Source: Nitrosomonadales bacterium (GTDB taxonomy: Bacteria > Pseudomonadota > Gammaproteobacteria > Burkholderiales > Gallionellaceae). Taken from it: a stretch of DNA of 49,786 bases. Shown here one piece after another: positions 35,840 to 45,700 of the stretch (within the stretch, counting starts at the first letter, position 1; each line of letters opens with the position of its first letter). The notes beneath the pieces were generated by a model that saw only the letters and a list, made by a program, of their open reading frames with translations, did not search any database and was not told the DNA's origin. A program made the position numbers and the translations under genes. The DNA is taken from positions 1 through 49,786 of the forward strand of contig JACRME010000020.1 in NCBI GenBank assembly GCA_016235045.1, read 5' to 3'.

Positions 35840-35915
35840 GGCGGCAAATGGCGTAGTTACGGGCGTGATAATATAACGGCCAGAAAAAGAACGTTGGTCT
35901 TTGGGAGTCAAAATT

Positions 35916-36467
35916 ATGGTCAGCCTGCAACCCCCCTTGTGCGATTTCGGCTGGAAGGCGCGCCCGTTCGACTTGCCGGGCGTGGACGGCAAGCGCCACA
36001 CGCTGGAAAGCGCGCGCGGCAAGAACGGCCTGCTGGTGATGTTCATCTGCAACCATTGCCCCTACGTCAAAGCCATCCGCGACCGCATTATCCGCGACGC
36101 ACGCGAACTGCAACTACACGGCATCAACAGCATTGCCGTCATGTCCAACGATCCCTCCGAGTATGCGGAGGACAGCTTCGACAACATGAAGCTGGTCGCG
36201 CAGCAATACGGCTACCCTTTCCCCTACGTGTGGGACGAGACGCAGCAAATCGCCCGGGATTACGGCGCGGTGTGCACGCCGGACTTCTTCGGCTTCAACG
36301 CCGATCTGGAACTGCAATACCGCGGTCGCCTGGATGCGTCGCGCAAGGACGCGGTGCCGGATGCCCCGCGCGACCTGTTCGACGCCATGCTGCAGGTGGC
36401 CCGGAGCGGGCAGGGACCGCGCGAGCAGATCGCCAGCATGGGCTGTTCGATAAAATGGAAAGAATAA
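35916..36467 (+). CDS. Thioredoxin-fold (AhpC/TSA-like) protein
   Basis: This 183-residue protein has a peroxiredoxin-like fold: FDLPGVDGKRHTLESARGKN, then MFICNHCPYVKAIRDRI with a CNHC motif in the thioredoxin active-site position, then AVMSNDPSEYAEDSFDNMKL and VCTPDFFGFN. This subfamily (CNHCPYV) is widespread and usually called thioredoxin family protein; the substrate is unknown. GGAG lies 9 bases before ATG 35916; a TTG 5 codons upstream is less likely. It precedes trkA by 25 bases. Confidence 0.9.
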   Translation: MVSLQPPLCDFGWKARPFDLPGVDGKRHTLESARGKNGLLVMFICNHCPYVKAIRDRIIRDARELQLHGINSIAVMSNDPSEYAEDSFDNMKLVAQQYGYPFPYVWDETQQIARDYGAVCTPDFFGFNADLELQYRGRLDASRKDAVPDAPRDLFDAMLQVARSGQGPREQIASMGCSIKWKE

Positions 36468-36492
36468 CGATGGGCAAGCGGAAGGGCGAAGC

Positions 36493-37866
36493 GTGAAGAT
36501 ACTGATTCTGGGGGCGGGGCAGGTCGGTTCGACGGTGGCGGAAAACCTGGTTGGCGAAGCCAACGACATCACCATTGTGGATTCGGACGGCGACAAACTC
36601 ATACAGTTGCAGGATCGCCTCGATCTGCGCACCGTGACCGGCAATGCCGCCCACCCGTCGACGCTGGAGCAGGCGGGTATCGCCGACACCGACATGCTGC
36701 TGGCGGTGACGCAGAGCGACGAGGTCAACCTGGTCGCCTGCAAGCTCGCCGCCAGCCTGTACAACACGCCGACCCGCATTGCCCGCATCCGCACGACGGA
36801 TTACCTCAAGCGCGAGGCGCTGTTCAGCACGGAAAACTTCTGCGTCGATTTCTCCATCTGCCCGGAGCAGATCCTCACCGAGTACATCACCAAATTGATC
36901 GAATTCCCGGAAGCGCTGCAGGTGCTGGAGTTCGCCGGGGGCAAAGTGTCGCTGGTGGCGGTGCGCGCGTTCGAGGGCGGGCCGCTGGTGGGCAAGCCGC
37001 TGAGTTTCCTGCGCACGCACATGCCGCAAATCGACACCCGCGTGGCCGCGATTTTCCGCCAGGATCGCGCCATCATCCCGGAAGGAAGCACGGTGGTGCA
37101 TGTCAACGACGAGATCTTCTTCATCGCGGCTTCGGACAACATCCGCCGCGTGCTGAAAGAAATGCGGCGCATGGACAAACCCTCCAAGCGCGTGATGATC
37201 GTCGGTGGCGGCAACATCGGCCGGCGCCTGGCGAAAGCCCTGGAGAACGACTACAACGTCAAGATCATCGAGTTCAACAAAAAAGTCTGCCAGAAGCTGG
37301 CCGGCGAGTTGACCAATACGCTGGTGCTCAACGGCGACGGCACCGACGAAAAGCTCATGCAGCAGGAAAACGTCAAGGAAGTCGACTTGTTCTGCGCGCT
37401 GACCAACGACGATGAGAACAACATCATGTCCGCGCTGCTGGCCAAGCAGGGTGGCGCGCGCAAGGTGTTGTCGCTGATCAACCGCAGCGCCTATGTCGAC
37501 CTGGTGCAGGGCGGCAAGATCGATATCGCGCTATCGCCCGCGTACGTCACCATCGGTTCCCTGCTGGCCTACGTGCGCCAGGGCGACGTGGTGGAAGTCC
37601 ACTCCCTGCGCCGCGGCGCGGCGGAAGCGCTGGAGCTGGTGGTGCATGGCGACCGCGAGTCTTCCAAGGTGGTCGGGCGCCGCATCGCCGAGATCGACCT
37701 GCCCAAGGGCGCCACCATCGGCGCGCTGGTGCGCGGCGAGGAAGTCGTCATGGGCCACCATGACACGGTGATCGAGGCGGAAGACCATGTCATCGTCTTC
37801 GTCACCGAGAAAAAGATGGTGAAAAAGGTCGAAAAACTGTTCCAGGTCAGCCTCGGGTTCTTCTGA
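36493..37866 (+). CDS. trkA: Trk potassium uptake regulatory protein TrkA
   Basis: TrkA is the cytoplasmic gating subunit of the Trk K+ system. The 457-residue product has two RCK_N/RCK_C units. The first NAD(H)-binding loop is ILGAGQVGSTVAENL (residues 4-18) and the second is IVGGGNIGRRLAKAL (about 236-250). It starts at GTG with AAGGG upstream. Its stop overlaps the trkH start by one base (TGATG), so the two subunits are translated together. Both nucleotide sites look intact. Confidence 0.96.
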   Translation: MKILILGAGQVGSTVAENLVGEANDITIVDSDGDKLIQLQDRLDLRTVTGNAAHPSTLEQAGIADTDMLLAVTQSDEVNLVACKLAASLYNTPTRIARIRTTDYLKREALFSTENFCVDFSICPEQILTEYITKLIEFPEALQVLEFAGGKVSLVAVRAFEGGPLVGKPLSFLRTHMPQIDTRVAAIFRQDRAIIPEGSTVVHVNDEIFFIAASDNIRRVLKEMRRMDKPSKRVMIVGGGNIGRRLAKALENDYNVKIIEFNKKVCQKLAGELTNTLVLNGDGTDEKLMQQENVKEVDLFCALTNDDENNIMSALLAKQGGARKVLSLINRSAYVDLVQGGKIDIALSPAYVTIGSLLAYVRQGDVVEVHSLRRGAAEALELVVHGDRESSKVVGRRIAEIDLPKGATIGALVRGEEVVMGHHDTVIEAEDHVIVFVTEKKMVKKVEKLFQVSLGFF

Positions 37867-39326
37867 TGCGCCGCTTGTTCACCGTTTTCCATGCCTTGGG
37901 CCTGATGCTGGTGGTGTTCAGCTTCGCTTATCTGCTGCCCGTCGCCGCGGCGCTGATCTACGGCGACTACATTCTGGTATGGGATTTTCTGCTGACCATG
38001 CTGTGGACGTTCAGCGCCGGGGTGCTGATGTGGCTGCTGACGCGGCGCTACAAGGGCGAATTGTCCATCCGCCACGGTTACCTGCTGGTGGTGTCGATGT
38101 GGACGGCGATGCCCGCCTTCGGCACCATCCCGTTGCTGATGATGATTCCCAACCTGTCGTTCACGGACGCCTATTTCGAAACCATGTCCGGCATGACCAC
38201 CACGGGGGCGACCGTGCTGACAGGGCTGGACAACTTGCCGCCCGCCATCAATATCTGGCGGCATGAGCTTAACTGGCTGGGCGGCATGGGCATCATCGTG
38301 CTGGCCGTCGCCATCCTGCCGCTGCTGGGTATCGGCGGACGCCAGTTGTTCAAGGCTGAGACGCCGGGCCCGATGAAGGATACCGCGCTGACGCCGCGCA
38401 TTACCGAAACGGCGCGCAATTTGTGGGTGATCTACGCCGGCATCACGCTGCTATGCATTTTGGCCCTCAAATGGGCCGGGATGGACTGGCTGGACGCGAT
38501 CTGCCACTCGTTTGCTGCTTTGTCGCTGGGGGGGTTCTCCACCCACGATGCCAGCGTCGGCTACTTCAACTCGGGGTTGATCGAGTTCGTCCTCATCGTG
38601 TTCATGCTGATCGCGGCAATCAATTTCGCCACGCACTTTCTTGCCTGGCGCGGCAAATCGCTGCGCATCTATTTGCGCGATGCGGAGGCGGTGGCGACGG
38701 TTGCCCTGATCGTGGGCAGTTGTTTCGGTATTGCCGGTTTCCTGTGGTGGCAGGGCGTCTACCCGGAATTCTGGACGGCGTTGCGTCATGCCAGCTTCAA
38801 TCTCGTGTCTATTGCGACCGATTGCGGGTTTGCCAGCCAGGATTTCAACCAATGGCCGATGTTCGCTCCTTTGTGGATGCTGTTCCTGAGCAGCATTGCC
38901 TGCAGTTCGGGATCCACCGGCGGCGGCGTGAAGATGATCCGTACGCTGGTGCTGTTCAAGCAGGCCGGCCGGGAATTCCTCAAGTTGCTGCACCCGGCAG
39001 TGATCAACCCGATGAAGATCGGCGGCCATGTGGTGGCCAACAATATCGTGTATGCGGTGCTGGGATTCATCTTCCTGTACTTCATGAGCGTGGCGACGCT
39101 GACGTTTATTCTGCTGATCAGCGGGCTGGATTTCATCACTTCGTTTTCAGCCGTGATCGCCTGCATCAACAACATGGGCCCCGGCTTGAACCTGGTCGGC
39201 CCGGCGGGCAATTACCAGGGCTTGTCCGACTTTCAGACTTGGGTATGCACGTTCGCGATGCTGATCGGGCGGCTGGAGATATTTACCGTGCTGATCCTGT
39301 TCACGCCCGCTTTCTGGAGGCGCTGA
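37866..39326 (+). CDS. trkH: Trk potassium transporter membrane subunit TrkH
   Basis: This 486-residue polytopic protein forms the K+ pathway. Four repeated membrane-pore-membrane units are visible through P-loop segments such as MSGMTTTGATVL, SLGGFSTHDASVG, IATDCGFASQDF and CINNMGPGLNLVGP, whose glycines form the selectivity filter. SSIACSSGSTGGGVKMIR is another family signature. About 10-12 hydrophobic helices are present. The length is typical. It is coupled to trkA. Confidence 0.96.
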   Translation: MRRLFTVFHALGLMLVVFSFAYLLPVAAALIYGDYILVWDFLLTMLWTFSAGVLMWLLTRRYKGELSIRHGYLLVVSMWTAMPAFGTIPLLMMIPNLSFTDAYFETMSGMTTTGATVLTGLDNLPPAINIWRHELNWLGGMGIIVLAVAILPLLGIGGRQLFKAETPGPMKDTALTPRITETARNLWVIYAGITLLCILALKWAGMDWLDAICHSFAALSLGGFSTHDASVGYFNSGLIEFVLIVFMLIAAINFATHFLAWRGKSLRIYLRDAEAVATVALIVGSCFGIAGFLWWQGVYPEFWTALRHASFNLVSIATDCGFASQDFNQWPMFAPLWMLFLSSIACSSGSTGGGVKMIRTLVLFKQAGREFLKLLHPAVINPMKIGGHVVANNIVYAVLGFIFLYFMSVATLTFILLISGLDFITSFSAVIACINNMGPGLNLVGPAGNYQGLSDFQTWVCTFAMLIGRLEIFTVLILFTPAFWRR

Positions 39327-39431
39327 GGCACGGAAACATTGAACGCCCGAGGACAAATGCGGTAGCATCCGGGATGGAGGGGTGTTCGCCGCAAGCGCGA
39401 ACGTCGATCAATCAGGGAAAAGGGTGACAAC

Positions 39432-39842
39432 GTGGCAGAAGGTCTGGCTGGTATCCGAGTGGTACTCATAGACGACAGCAACACCATACGTCGAAGCGGT
39501 GAGATTTTCCTGTCGCAGGCAGGCTGCAAGGTCATCCTGGCGGAAGACGGTTTCGACGGTCTGTCCAAGGTGGTCGACAACAAGCCCGATATCATTTTCG
39601 TCGACGTCATGATGCCGCGCCTGGACGGGTACCAGACCTGTGCGCTCATCAAGAATCACGCCGAATTCAAGAATACGCCGGTGGTCATGCTGACCAGCAA
39701 GGACAGCCTGTTCGACCGCGCGCGCGGCAAACTGGTCGGCGCCGACCAGTACCTGACCAAGCCCTTCAGCAAAAAAAGTTTGATCGAAGCAGTCACCATG
39801 CATACAGCAAAGCACTCACAAGGAATGAATTATGGCAATTAA
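39432..39842 (+). CDS. pilG: PilG-like response regulator of the Pil-Chp system
   Basis: This 136-residue receiver domain has the acidic pocket (VVLIDDSNTIRR), phosphoacceptor Asp in DIIFVDVMMPRLDG near residue 58, and conserved Lys in YLTKPFSKK. PilG promotes type IV pilus extension in Pseudomonas. It starts at GTG in a GGGTGACAAC context. Its 3' end overlaps pilH by 11 bases. A GTTCGC-CGCAA-GCGCGAAC hairpin lies in the leader at about 39384-39402. Confidence 0.93.
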   Translation: MAEGLAGIRVVLIDDSNTIRRSGEIFLSQAGCKVILAEDGFDGLSKVVDNKPDIIFVDVMMPRLDGYQTCALIKNHAEFKNTPVVMLTSKDSLFDRARGKLVGADQYLTKPFSKKSLIEAVTMHTAKHSQGMNYGN

Positions 39843-40197
39843 CAAAATAATGGTTGTGGACGATTCCGCGACGGAGCGCCATGTGTTGGGCGATATTTTG
39901 GGCAAAAGGGGATTTGTGGTGGTGTTTGCCGAAAATGGCGAAACGGCAGTGGCGCGATCCAAGTCCGAATTGCCCGACCTGATCCTGATGGACGTCGTCA
40001 TGCCGGGCCTGAACGGTTTCCAGGCGACCAAAATCATCACGCGCGACCCGGCGACGCAGCACATCCCCATCATCATCTGCACCACCAAGGGACAGGAAAC
40101 CGACAAGATCTGGGGTTTGCGCCAGGGGGCGAAGGATTACATTACCAAGCCGATCGGGGCCGACGAATTGCTCGGCAAGATCGCGGCGCTAGGCTAG
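39832..40197 (+). CDS. pilH: PilH-like response regulator
   Basis: This 121-residue receiver begins MAINKIMVVDDSATERHVLG, with the phosphoacceptor in LILMDVVMPGLNG near residue 52 and Lys in DYITKPIGADE. PilH acts as the second regulator of the Pil-Chp system, opposing or draining phosphate from PilG in Pseudomonas. AAGGAATGAATT, inside the pilG end, is its ribosome site. It precedes pilI by 13 bases. Confidence 0.94.
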   Translation: MAINKIMVVDDSATERHVLGDILGKRGFVVVFAENGETAVARSKSELPDLILMDVVMPGLNGFQATKIITRDPATQHIPIIICTTKGQETDKIWGLRQGAKDYITKPIGADELLGKIAALG

Positions 40198-40210
40198 GCG
40201 CCGGGCCGAC

Positions 40211-40708
40211 ATGTCGAAGCGCTTCAACCTGCGCGAGTTCCAGCAAGGCGTGCTGGATCGTCTGCAAGCCCGGGCGGCTGGCGACGCCAAGCGGGTGTCC
40301 ACCCTCGGCGTGCAGGTCGGCAGCGAACTCTGGCTGGTCGAAATGTCGGATATCAGCGAAGTCCTGTCTCCCCCCCCGTTGACGCGGGTGCCGCTGACCA
40401 AGCCCTGGTATTGCGGCGTCGCCAACGTGCGCGGAAATCTTTACAGCATTGTCGATCTCGGGGTGTACACCGGCGGCGCGGCCATTCCGCAGGAGGGGCA
40501 GAGCCGGGTGCTGCTGGTGGGACAGAAATTCGCGTTCAACGCGGGGTTGCTGGTTTCGCGTGTGCTGGGGCTGCGCAACTCGGCCGATTGGCCGTCCAGC
40601 GAGCAGGACGGCAAGGTTACGCTGAAGGACGACGACGGACAGGCATGGCACAAACTGGAAATGGCCGATTTGTTGCAGCAACCGGAATTCTTACAGATTG
40701 GGGCGTAA
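40211..40708 (+). CDS. pilI: PilI-like CheW adaptor
   Basis: This 165-residue single CheW domain links the PilJ receptor to the ChpA kinase. Features include WLVEMSDISEVLSPPPLTRV, WYCGVANVRGNLYSIVDLGV and LLVSRVLGLRN. The length is normal for PilI. It starts at ATG 40211 just after pilH and is followed by pilJ. Confidence 0.93.
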   Translation: MSKRFNLREFQQGVLDRLQARAAGDAKRVSTLGVQVGSELWLVEMSDISEVLSPPPLTRVPLTKPWYCGVANVRGNLYSIVDLGVYTGGAAIPQEGQSRVLLVGQKFAFNAGLLVSRVLGLRNSADWPSSEQDGKVTLKDDDGQAWHKLEMADLLQQPEFLQIGA

Positions 40709-40732
40709 AGCGCGCCCAGGAGGAGAAATAAA

Positions 40733-42754
40733 ATGGCTTTCAAGTTACCGTTCACGTTGTCCGCAAAACCAAAACAGAGCTTCGTAAAAAAGGGCGATGG
40801 GCGTGGGCCGGAGATCAAGACCATCAGTATCCCCTGGTTCAGCAAACAGTCGTTCGACCGGCAATTGCGCGTGCTCGGCGGCCTGTTGCTGCTGTTCCTG
40901 TTTGTCGCCGCAACGTTCACCTATATAGACACAAGAGATACGACATACGGTTCCCGCTACGTGGGACAGTCTTCCAAGCTGCTCATGCTGTCGCAACGCC
41001 TGGCGAAAGATGCGGCAGCCAGCTTTTCCGGCGACTCGGACGCGTTCGAAGGGCTGGAAGTCACCCGCAACGAGTTTTCCTCCATCCTGGAGGCACTGGA
41101 TAAAGGCAACGAAAATTTCCCCGCCACGGAAGGCCCGGCCCGCGAGTCGCTGGACTTGCTGCTGGCCAACTGGAAGCGCGTGAACACCGCGCTGGACGAA
41201 CTGGAGAAAGGCCGCCCGCTGCTGGTGACGCTGGAGCGCGGCTCGGCAGGCCAGCGCGACATGCTGAACCTGTCCAACCAGGTCGCGGAGCGGGCCTCGC
41301 CGGCCTATGCGGCCAAGGCCGACCGCGTGAACCGCCTGATCGAGCAGATCACCAGCGCGGTGCAGATGGTGTTGACCTCGGCCTCGACGGAAGACCTGCC
41401 GGGACTGGAGCCGAAAATGCGCGAAGCGTTTGAGCTGCTGAACGAACTGCCGCAGCGCGATGCGACCGTGATGCTGCTCAAGGACGACTTCGAGGGCTAC
41501 CAGTCGGTGGTGGGATTCATCGCCGCCAACGCCGCCGACGTCCTGACCTCGCGCCTCGCGGGGCGCAGGGTGCTGGAGGAAAGCGACAAATTGCTGACGG
41601 CATCGCAGAACCTCGTGAACAACTACGAAAGTGCCACTGCCATCCGCATTTCCAGCTTCGTCGTGTATTTTTCCGGCGGCATGCTGCTGCTGTTGCTGCT
41701 GTTGCTCTCAAAAATATATCTGGACGAATCCAAGCGCCGCGAGCGCGAGGCGGGACAGACCAACCGCAATAACCAGCAGGCCATTCTGCGCCTGATGAAC
41801 GAATTGTCCGACCTTGCCGACGGCGACCTGACCATTCACGCAACGGTATCGGAAGACATCACCGGCGCGATCGCCGACTCGGTCAACTACACCACCAACG
41901 AACTGCGCAAACTGGTGGCGCGCGTGAATACGGCTTCGCTGGAGGTGGAACGGGCGACGGGCGAAGCGGGTACGGTGACCAAGGAACTGTTGAATGCCAC
42001 GCAGAAGCAGGCCCTGGAAATCCGCGACGCGGGCGGCGCGGTCGAATTGATGACCAAATCCATCCAGGAAGTCGACAGCAGCGCCGCGCAGTCTTCGGAA
42101 GTGGCGCGACGCACGCTGGAAGTGACCGAACAGGGCGCCCTCGCGGTGCAGAATTCGATCTCGAGCATGGATAGCATCCGCGAACAGATTCAGGACACCG
42201 CCAAGCGCATCAAGCGGCTGGGCGAAAGCTCGCAGGAAATCGGCGAGATCGTGGACCTGATTTCGGACATTACCGAACAGACCAACGTGCTGGCGCTGAA
42301 CGCCGCCATCCAGGCGGCTTCCGCAGGCGAGGCGGGACGGGGCTTCGCGGTGGTGGCGGAAGAAGTTCAGCGTCTCGCGGAACGTTCCGGCGAGGCGACC
42401 AAACAGATCGGTATGCTGGTGAAGACCATTCAGAGCGACACGCACGATGCCGTGGTGGCGATGGAAAAGAGCACGCAGGGCGTGGTCGACGGGGCGCAAC
42501 TGTCGAATGCGGCGGGCAAGGCGCTGCGCGAGATCGAAGCCTCGACGCGCGAACTGGCCGACCTGGTGAACAGTATCTCGGTGTCGACGCAGGTGCAAAC
42601 CGACATGGCGAGCGAAGTGGCGGATGTCATGAACGATATTTTGAAGATTACCGAACAGACTTCGCAAAGTACCCAGCGTACCAATACCTCGGTTGCCCAA
42701 CTGGAAAGTTTGGCGTCGGAACTCAACAGCTCCGTATCGGGCTTCAAGCTGTAA
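40733..42754 (+). CDS. pilJ: PilJ-like methyl-accepting chemotaxis protein
   Basis: This 673-residue receptor has a cytoplasmic tail of about 45 residues before transmembrane helix 1 (about 46-63). A periplasmic domain with PilJ-type repeats (about 65-300), helix 2 (about 305-325), a HAMP-like segment and the cytoplasmic signalling hairpin follow. The hairpin tip is [29 protein letters not shown] lies 8 bases before ATG. No CheR docking pentapeptide is visible at the C-terminus, and no cheR/cheB is in the operon, so methylation, if any, would need enzymes elsewhere. PilJ senses surface contact through pili in Pseudomonas. Confidence 0.94.
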   Translation: MAFKLPFTLSAKPKQSFVKKGDGRGPEIKTISIPWFSKQSFDRQLRVLGGLLLLFLFVAATFTYIDTRDTTYGSRYVGQSSKLLMLSQRLAKDAAASFSGDSDAFEGLEVTRNEFSSILEALDKGNENFPATEGPARESLDLLLANWKRVNTALDELEKGRPLLVTLERGSAGQRDMLNLSNQVAERASPAYAAKADRVNRLIEQITSAVQMVLTSASTEDLPGLEPKMREAFELLNELPQRDATVMLLKDDFEGYQSVVGFIAANAADVLTSRLAGRRVLEESDKLLTASQNLVNNYESATAIRISSFVVYFSGGMLLLLLLLLSKIYLDESKRREREAGQTNRNNQQAILRLMNELSDLADGDLTIHATVSEDITGAIADSVNYTTNELRKLVARVNTASLEVERATGEAGTVTKELLNATQKQALEIRDAGGAVELMTKSIQEVDSSAAQSSEVARRTLEVTEQGALAVQNSISSMDSIREQIQDTAKRIKRLGESSQEIGEIVDLISDITEQTNVLALNAAIQAASAGEAGRGFAVVAEEVQRLAERSGEATKQIGMLVKTIQSDTHDAVVAMEKSTQGVVDGAQLSNAAGKALREIEASTRELADLVNSISVSTQVQTDMASEVADVMNDILKITEQTSQSTQRTNTSVAQLESLASELNSSVSGFKL

Positions 42755-42763
42755 AGGGCGAAC

Positions 42764-45700
42764 GTGCAGGCACAATACAATCCGCTGCCGCTGCTGTCGG
42801 TCAAACCCGGACTGGACAGTTCGCTGGCGAACATCAGCCGCGAACTGGAGAGCTTCTTCTCGTCCGCCGACAAGCAGGCGCTGAAGAACGCGCTGGAAGA
42901 ACTGCACCGCATCGGCGGCGTGCTGCGCATGCTGTCCCTGACCGGACTGTCGGTATTTTGCGCCGAACTGGAAAAACTCCTGCGCGAACTGGAGCAGGCC
43001 CACGACGTGGGCTCGGTGCAGCGCGAGGCGATCCGCCGCGCCCTGTTCGGCCTGACCCATTACCTGGACGCCCTGGCGGACGGCGCCTCCAACGCCACCT
43101 TGCGCCTGTTCCACGAATACCAGGAACTGCTGCAGGCCCGCGGTCTGGAAATGGCCTTCGACATGGACCTGTTCTTCCCGTCGCTGCGCGTGGAAGTGCC
43201 CGATGCCATCATGCAACTGCCGCAGGAGAGCGATGCGCCGGCGCGCATCAAGGCTGCCCGCGTCCGCTATCAGCGCGCCTTGCTGAAGTGGTTGCGCCAG
43301 GACGGCAAAACGGAAGCGCTGCACGAAATGATGGCGGCCGTACGCACCGTGATGACCTGCGTGCCGCAAAACCAGCAACGCGCCTATTGGTGGGTTGCGT
43401 TCGGATTGCTGGACTGCATGATCCACGACGGCATTCCGCCGGAAATCAATTTCAGGAAATCGCTCAGCCGCATCGACATCAAGATGAAGTCGCTGACCGA
43501 GGGGAATCCCTTCGACGAAGAGGCTTCCATCAGCGAGACGCTGTATTACATCGCGCGCAGCCACACCGTCAGCGACACGGTCGAGCAGATCAAGCAGGAA
43601 TATGCGCTGGACAGCTACCTGCCGGAAGAGCAGCCCATGCCCCCGAGCGAAACGGCGGTGCTGCTCGACAACATGCGGGCCCAGCTCAATCTCGCCGAAG
43701 AGTCCTGGGAACAATGCGTCGCCGAGGATGGGGAGGCCTGCAAGCGGTTTGCCGCGGACATGGAAAAAATGCACGGCCTGTCCGAGCAGCTCGACCGCAA
43801 CACGCTGCAGTTCCTGAGCAAGCAGATCCATGCCGTCGCCGTGCAAGTCACCGATCCGGAACGCGCGCAGAACATTTCCATGGACATGGCGATGGCGATG
43901 CTGTTGCTGGACAGCGGGATCGAGCATTACCAGCACCTCGGCAGCGGCTTCCAGGAACAGGCGCGCATTATCAGTTCGCGCTTGCAGGCGGGCATGATGC
44001 GCATGCCGGAAGACGAAAACAAGCTGGCCAGCCTGATTTCGCTGTATTGCCAGATGGAGCAGCACGAAGTGATGGTGCCGCTGGCCATCGAAATGCAGGG
44101 CAACCTGCAGCACATCGAACAGAACCTGAATGCCTTCTTCAACAATGCGGCGAAGCGCGCCGAATTGACGCAGATCGGCCGCCTGCTGCGACAGGTGCAG
44201 GGCGGCTTGCACATCCTCTCGCTGGATACTGCCGTGCAGTTGATGAGCATGCTGCGCCAGGTGGCGGAACGCTACGTGCGCGGGGAGACGCCCTCCGCCA
44301 ACGAAATGCGCACCGTTGCCTCTGCCGTGAGCACGCTGGAAGATTATGTGCAGGGACTCGTGCTCGGGCAAAAACCGGATCCTGCCGCCATCGAAAGCGT
44401 GCTGAAGGACCTGACCGAAATGCGCGCTGCTGCCGGGCACGAAGAAACGCCGGCGCAAATGGAAGAAGCTGCACCGGCAGGCGTTTCGATCCGCACCGGC
44501 GGCGAAGACGAAGAGCTGCTGGAAGTCTTCCTGGAGGAGGCGCGCGGGGTCATGGAAACCCTGCGCAGCAACCTGGATATCAGCCGTCTGCACATGGACA
44601 GCCGCGAACCGCTGGTCACCATGCGGCGCGGATTCCACACCCTCAAAGGCAGCGGACGCATGGTCGGGCTCACCGAACTGGGCGAAGTCGCCTGGGCGGT
44701 GGAACGCGCCATGAACAAATGGCTGCAGGACAACAAGCCGGCCTCGCCCGCGCTGCTGGATATGATCGGCGACGCCGAGGTGCTGTTCCAGCACTGGATC
44801 GACATGCTGCGCAGCGGAAGCACCACGGCGATGATCGATACGACCTGGCTGCTGACCGTGGCGGATTGCATCGAAAACGGCAAGGAAATTCCGCAGCCGG
44901 AGATCAAACTGCATGAGGAACCCGTCGCGGAAACGCCGAAGCCGGCGCCGGCTGCTGCTGCGCAACCCGCTGCAGCACCGGCCGCAGAGACACACGCGGA
45001 GCCGGAGCCGGAAGTGGAAACCCCGGCAGATCATGTCGACATCGGCTCGGTCAGTCTCTCCCTGGTGCTGTTCGACATCGCGACCGAAGAAGCGGCGACC
45101 CACGTCAGGGCATTGCACGATCAACTGGCCGTGCTGCACGAGAGCGAAACGCACGTGGTCACCTACGATTTCATGCGTGCCGCCCACACCCTGGCCGGCG
45201 TGAACCGCACCATGGGTTTCGTGCAGATCGCAGAACTGGCTTATGCGCTCGAAATGTGGCTGGAAGCGCGCATCGACAAGCCGCAAGTGGTGAGCGAGCA
45301 GCAATTGGCGCTCATCGACCGCGTGGTCCAATGCCTGGACGACATGTGTACCAAGGTGCGCGAGCAACGGCAGGAGCCGCAAGCGCAAGCCGAATTGATC
45401 GCCCAGTTGCAGGCAAGCAAGGCGGTCGCATCGGCTGGGGAGGCAGTATCCGCCGCGGCCGCCGCGGCCGCCGCGGCCGCCGCACCGTCGCCCGAACTCG
45501 AACTGCTGCCGACGCTGGATTTCGAAATACCAGACGCGCCGGAAAAAAAAATTCCTGAGTACGCCTCCAGCCCCGAAATCACCCTGAATTTTGCGTTGCC
45601 GGAGGAAAACGCCCCGCAAAAGTCCGAGGCAAAGCAGCTAAATCAGGATGCGGAGCTGGCGGAAATACTGCTGGCGCCCATCCCCGAGCTTGAAACGACA

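Noticed and set aside
41708-45619. A 1303-codon open frame on the minus strand across pilJ and chpA
   Set aside because: The opposite strand encodes two proteins with complete domain sets. Long antisense frames are expected from GC-rich codon use, and the predicted product is a low-complexity His/Arg/Gln-rich chain without domains.
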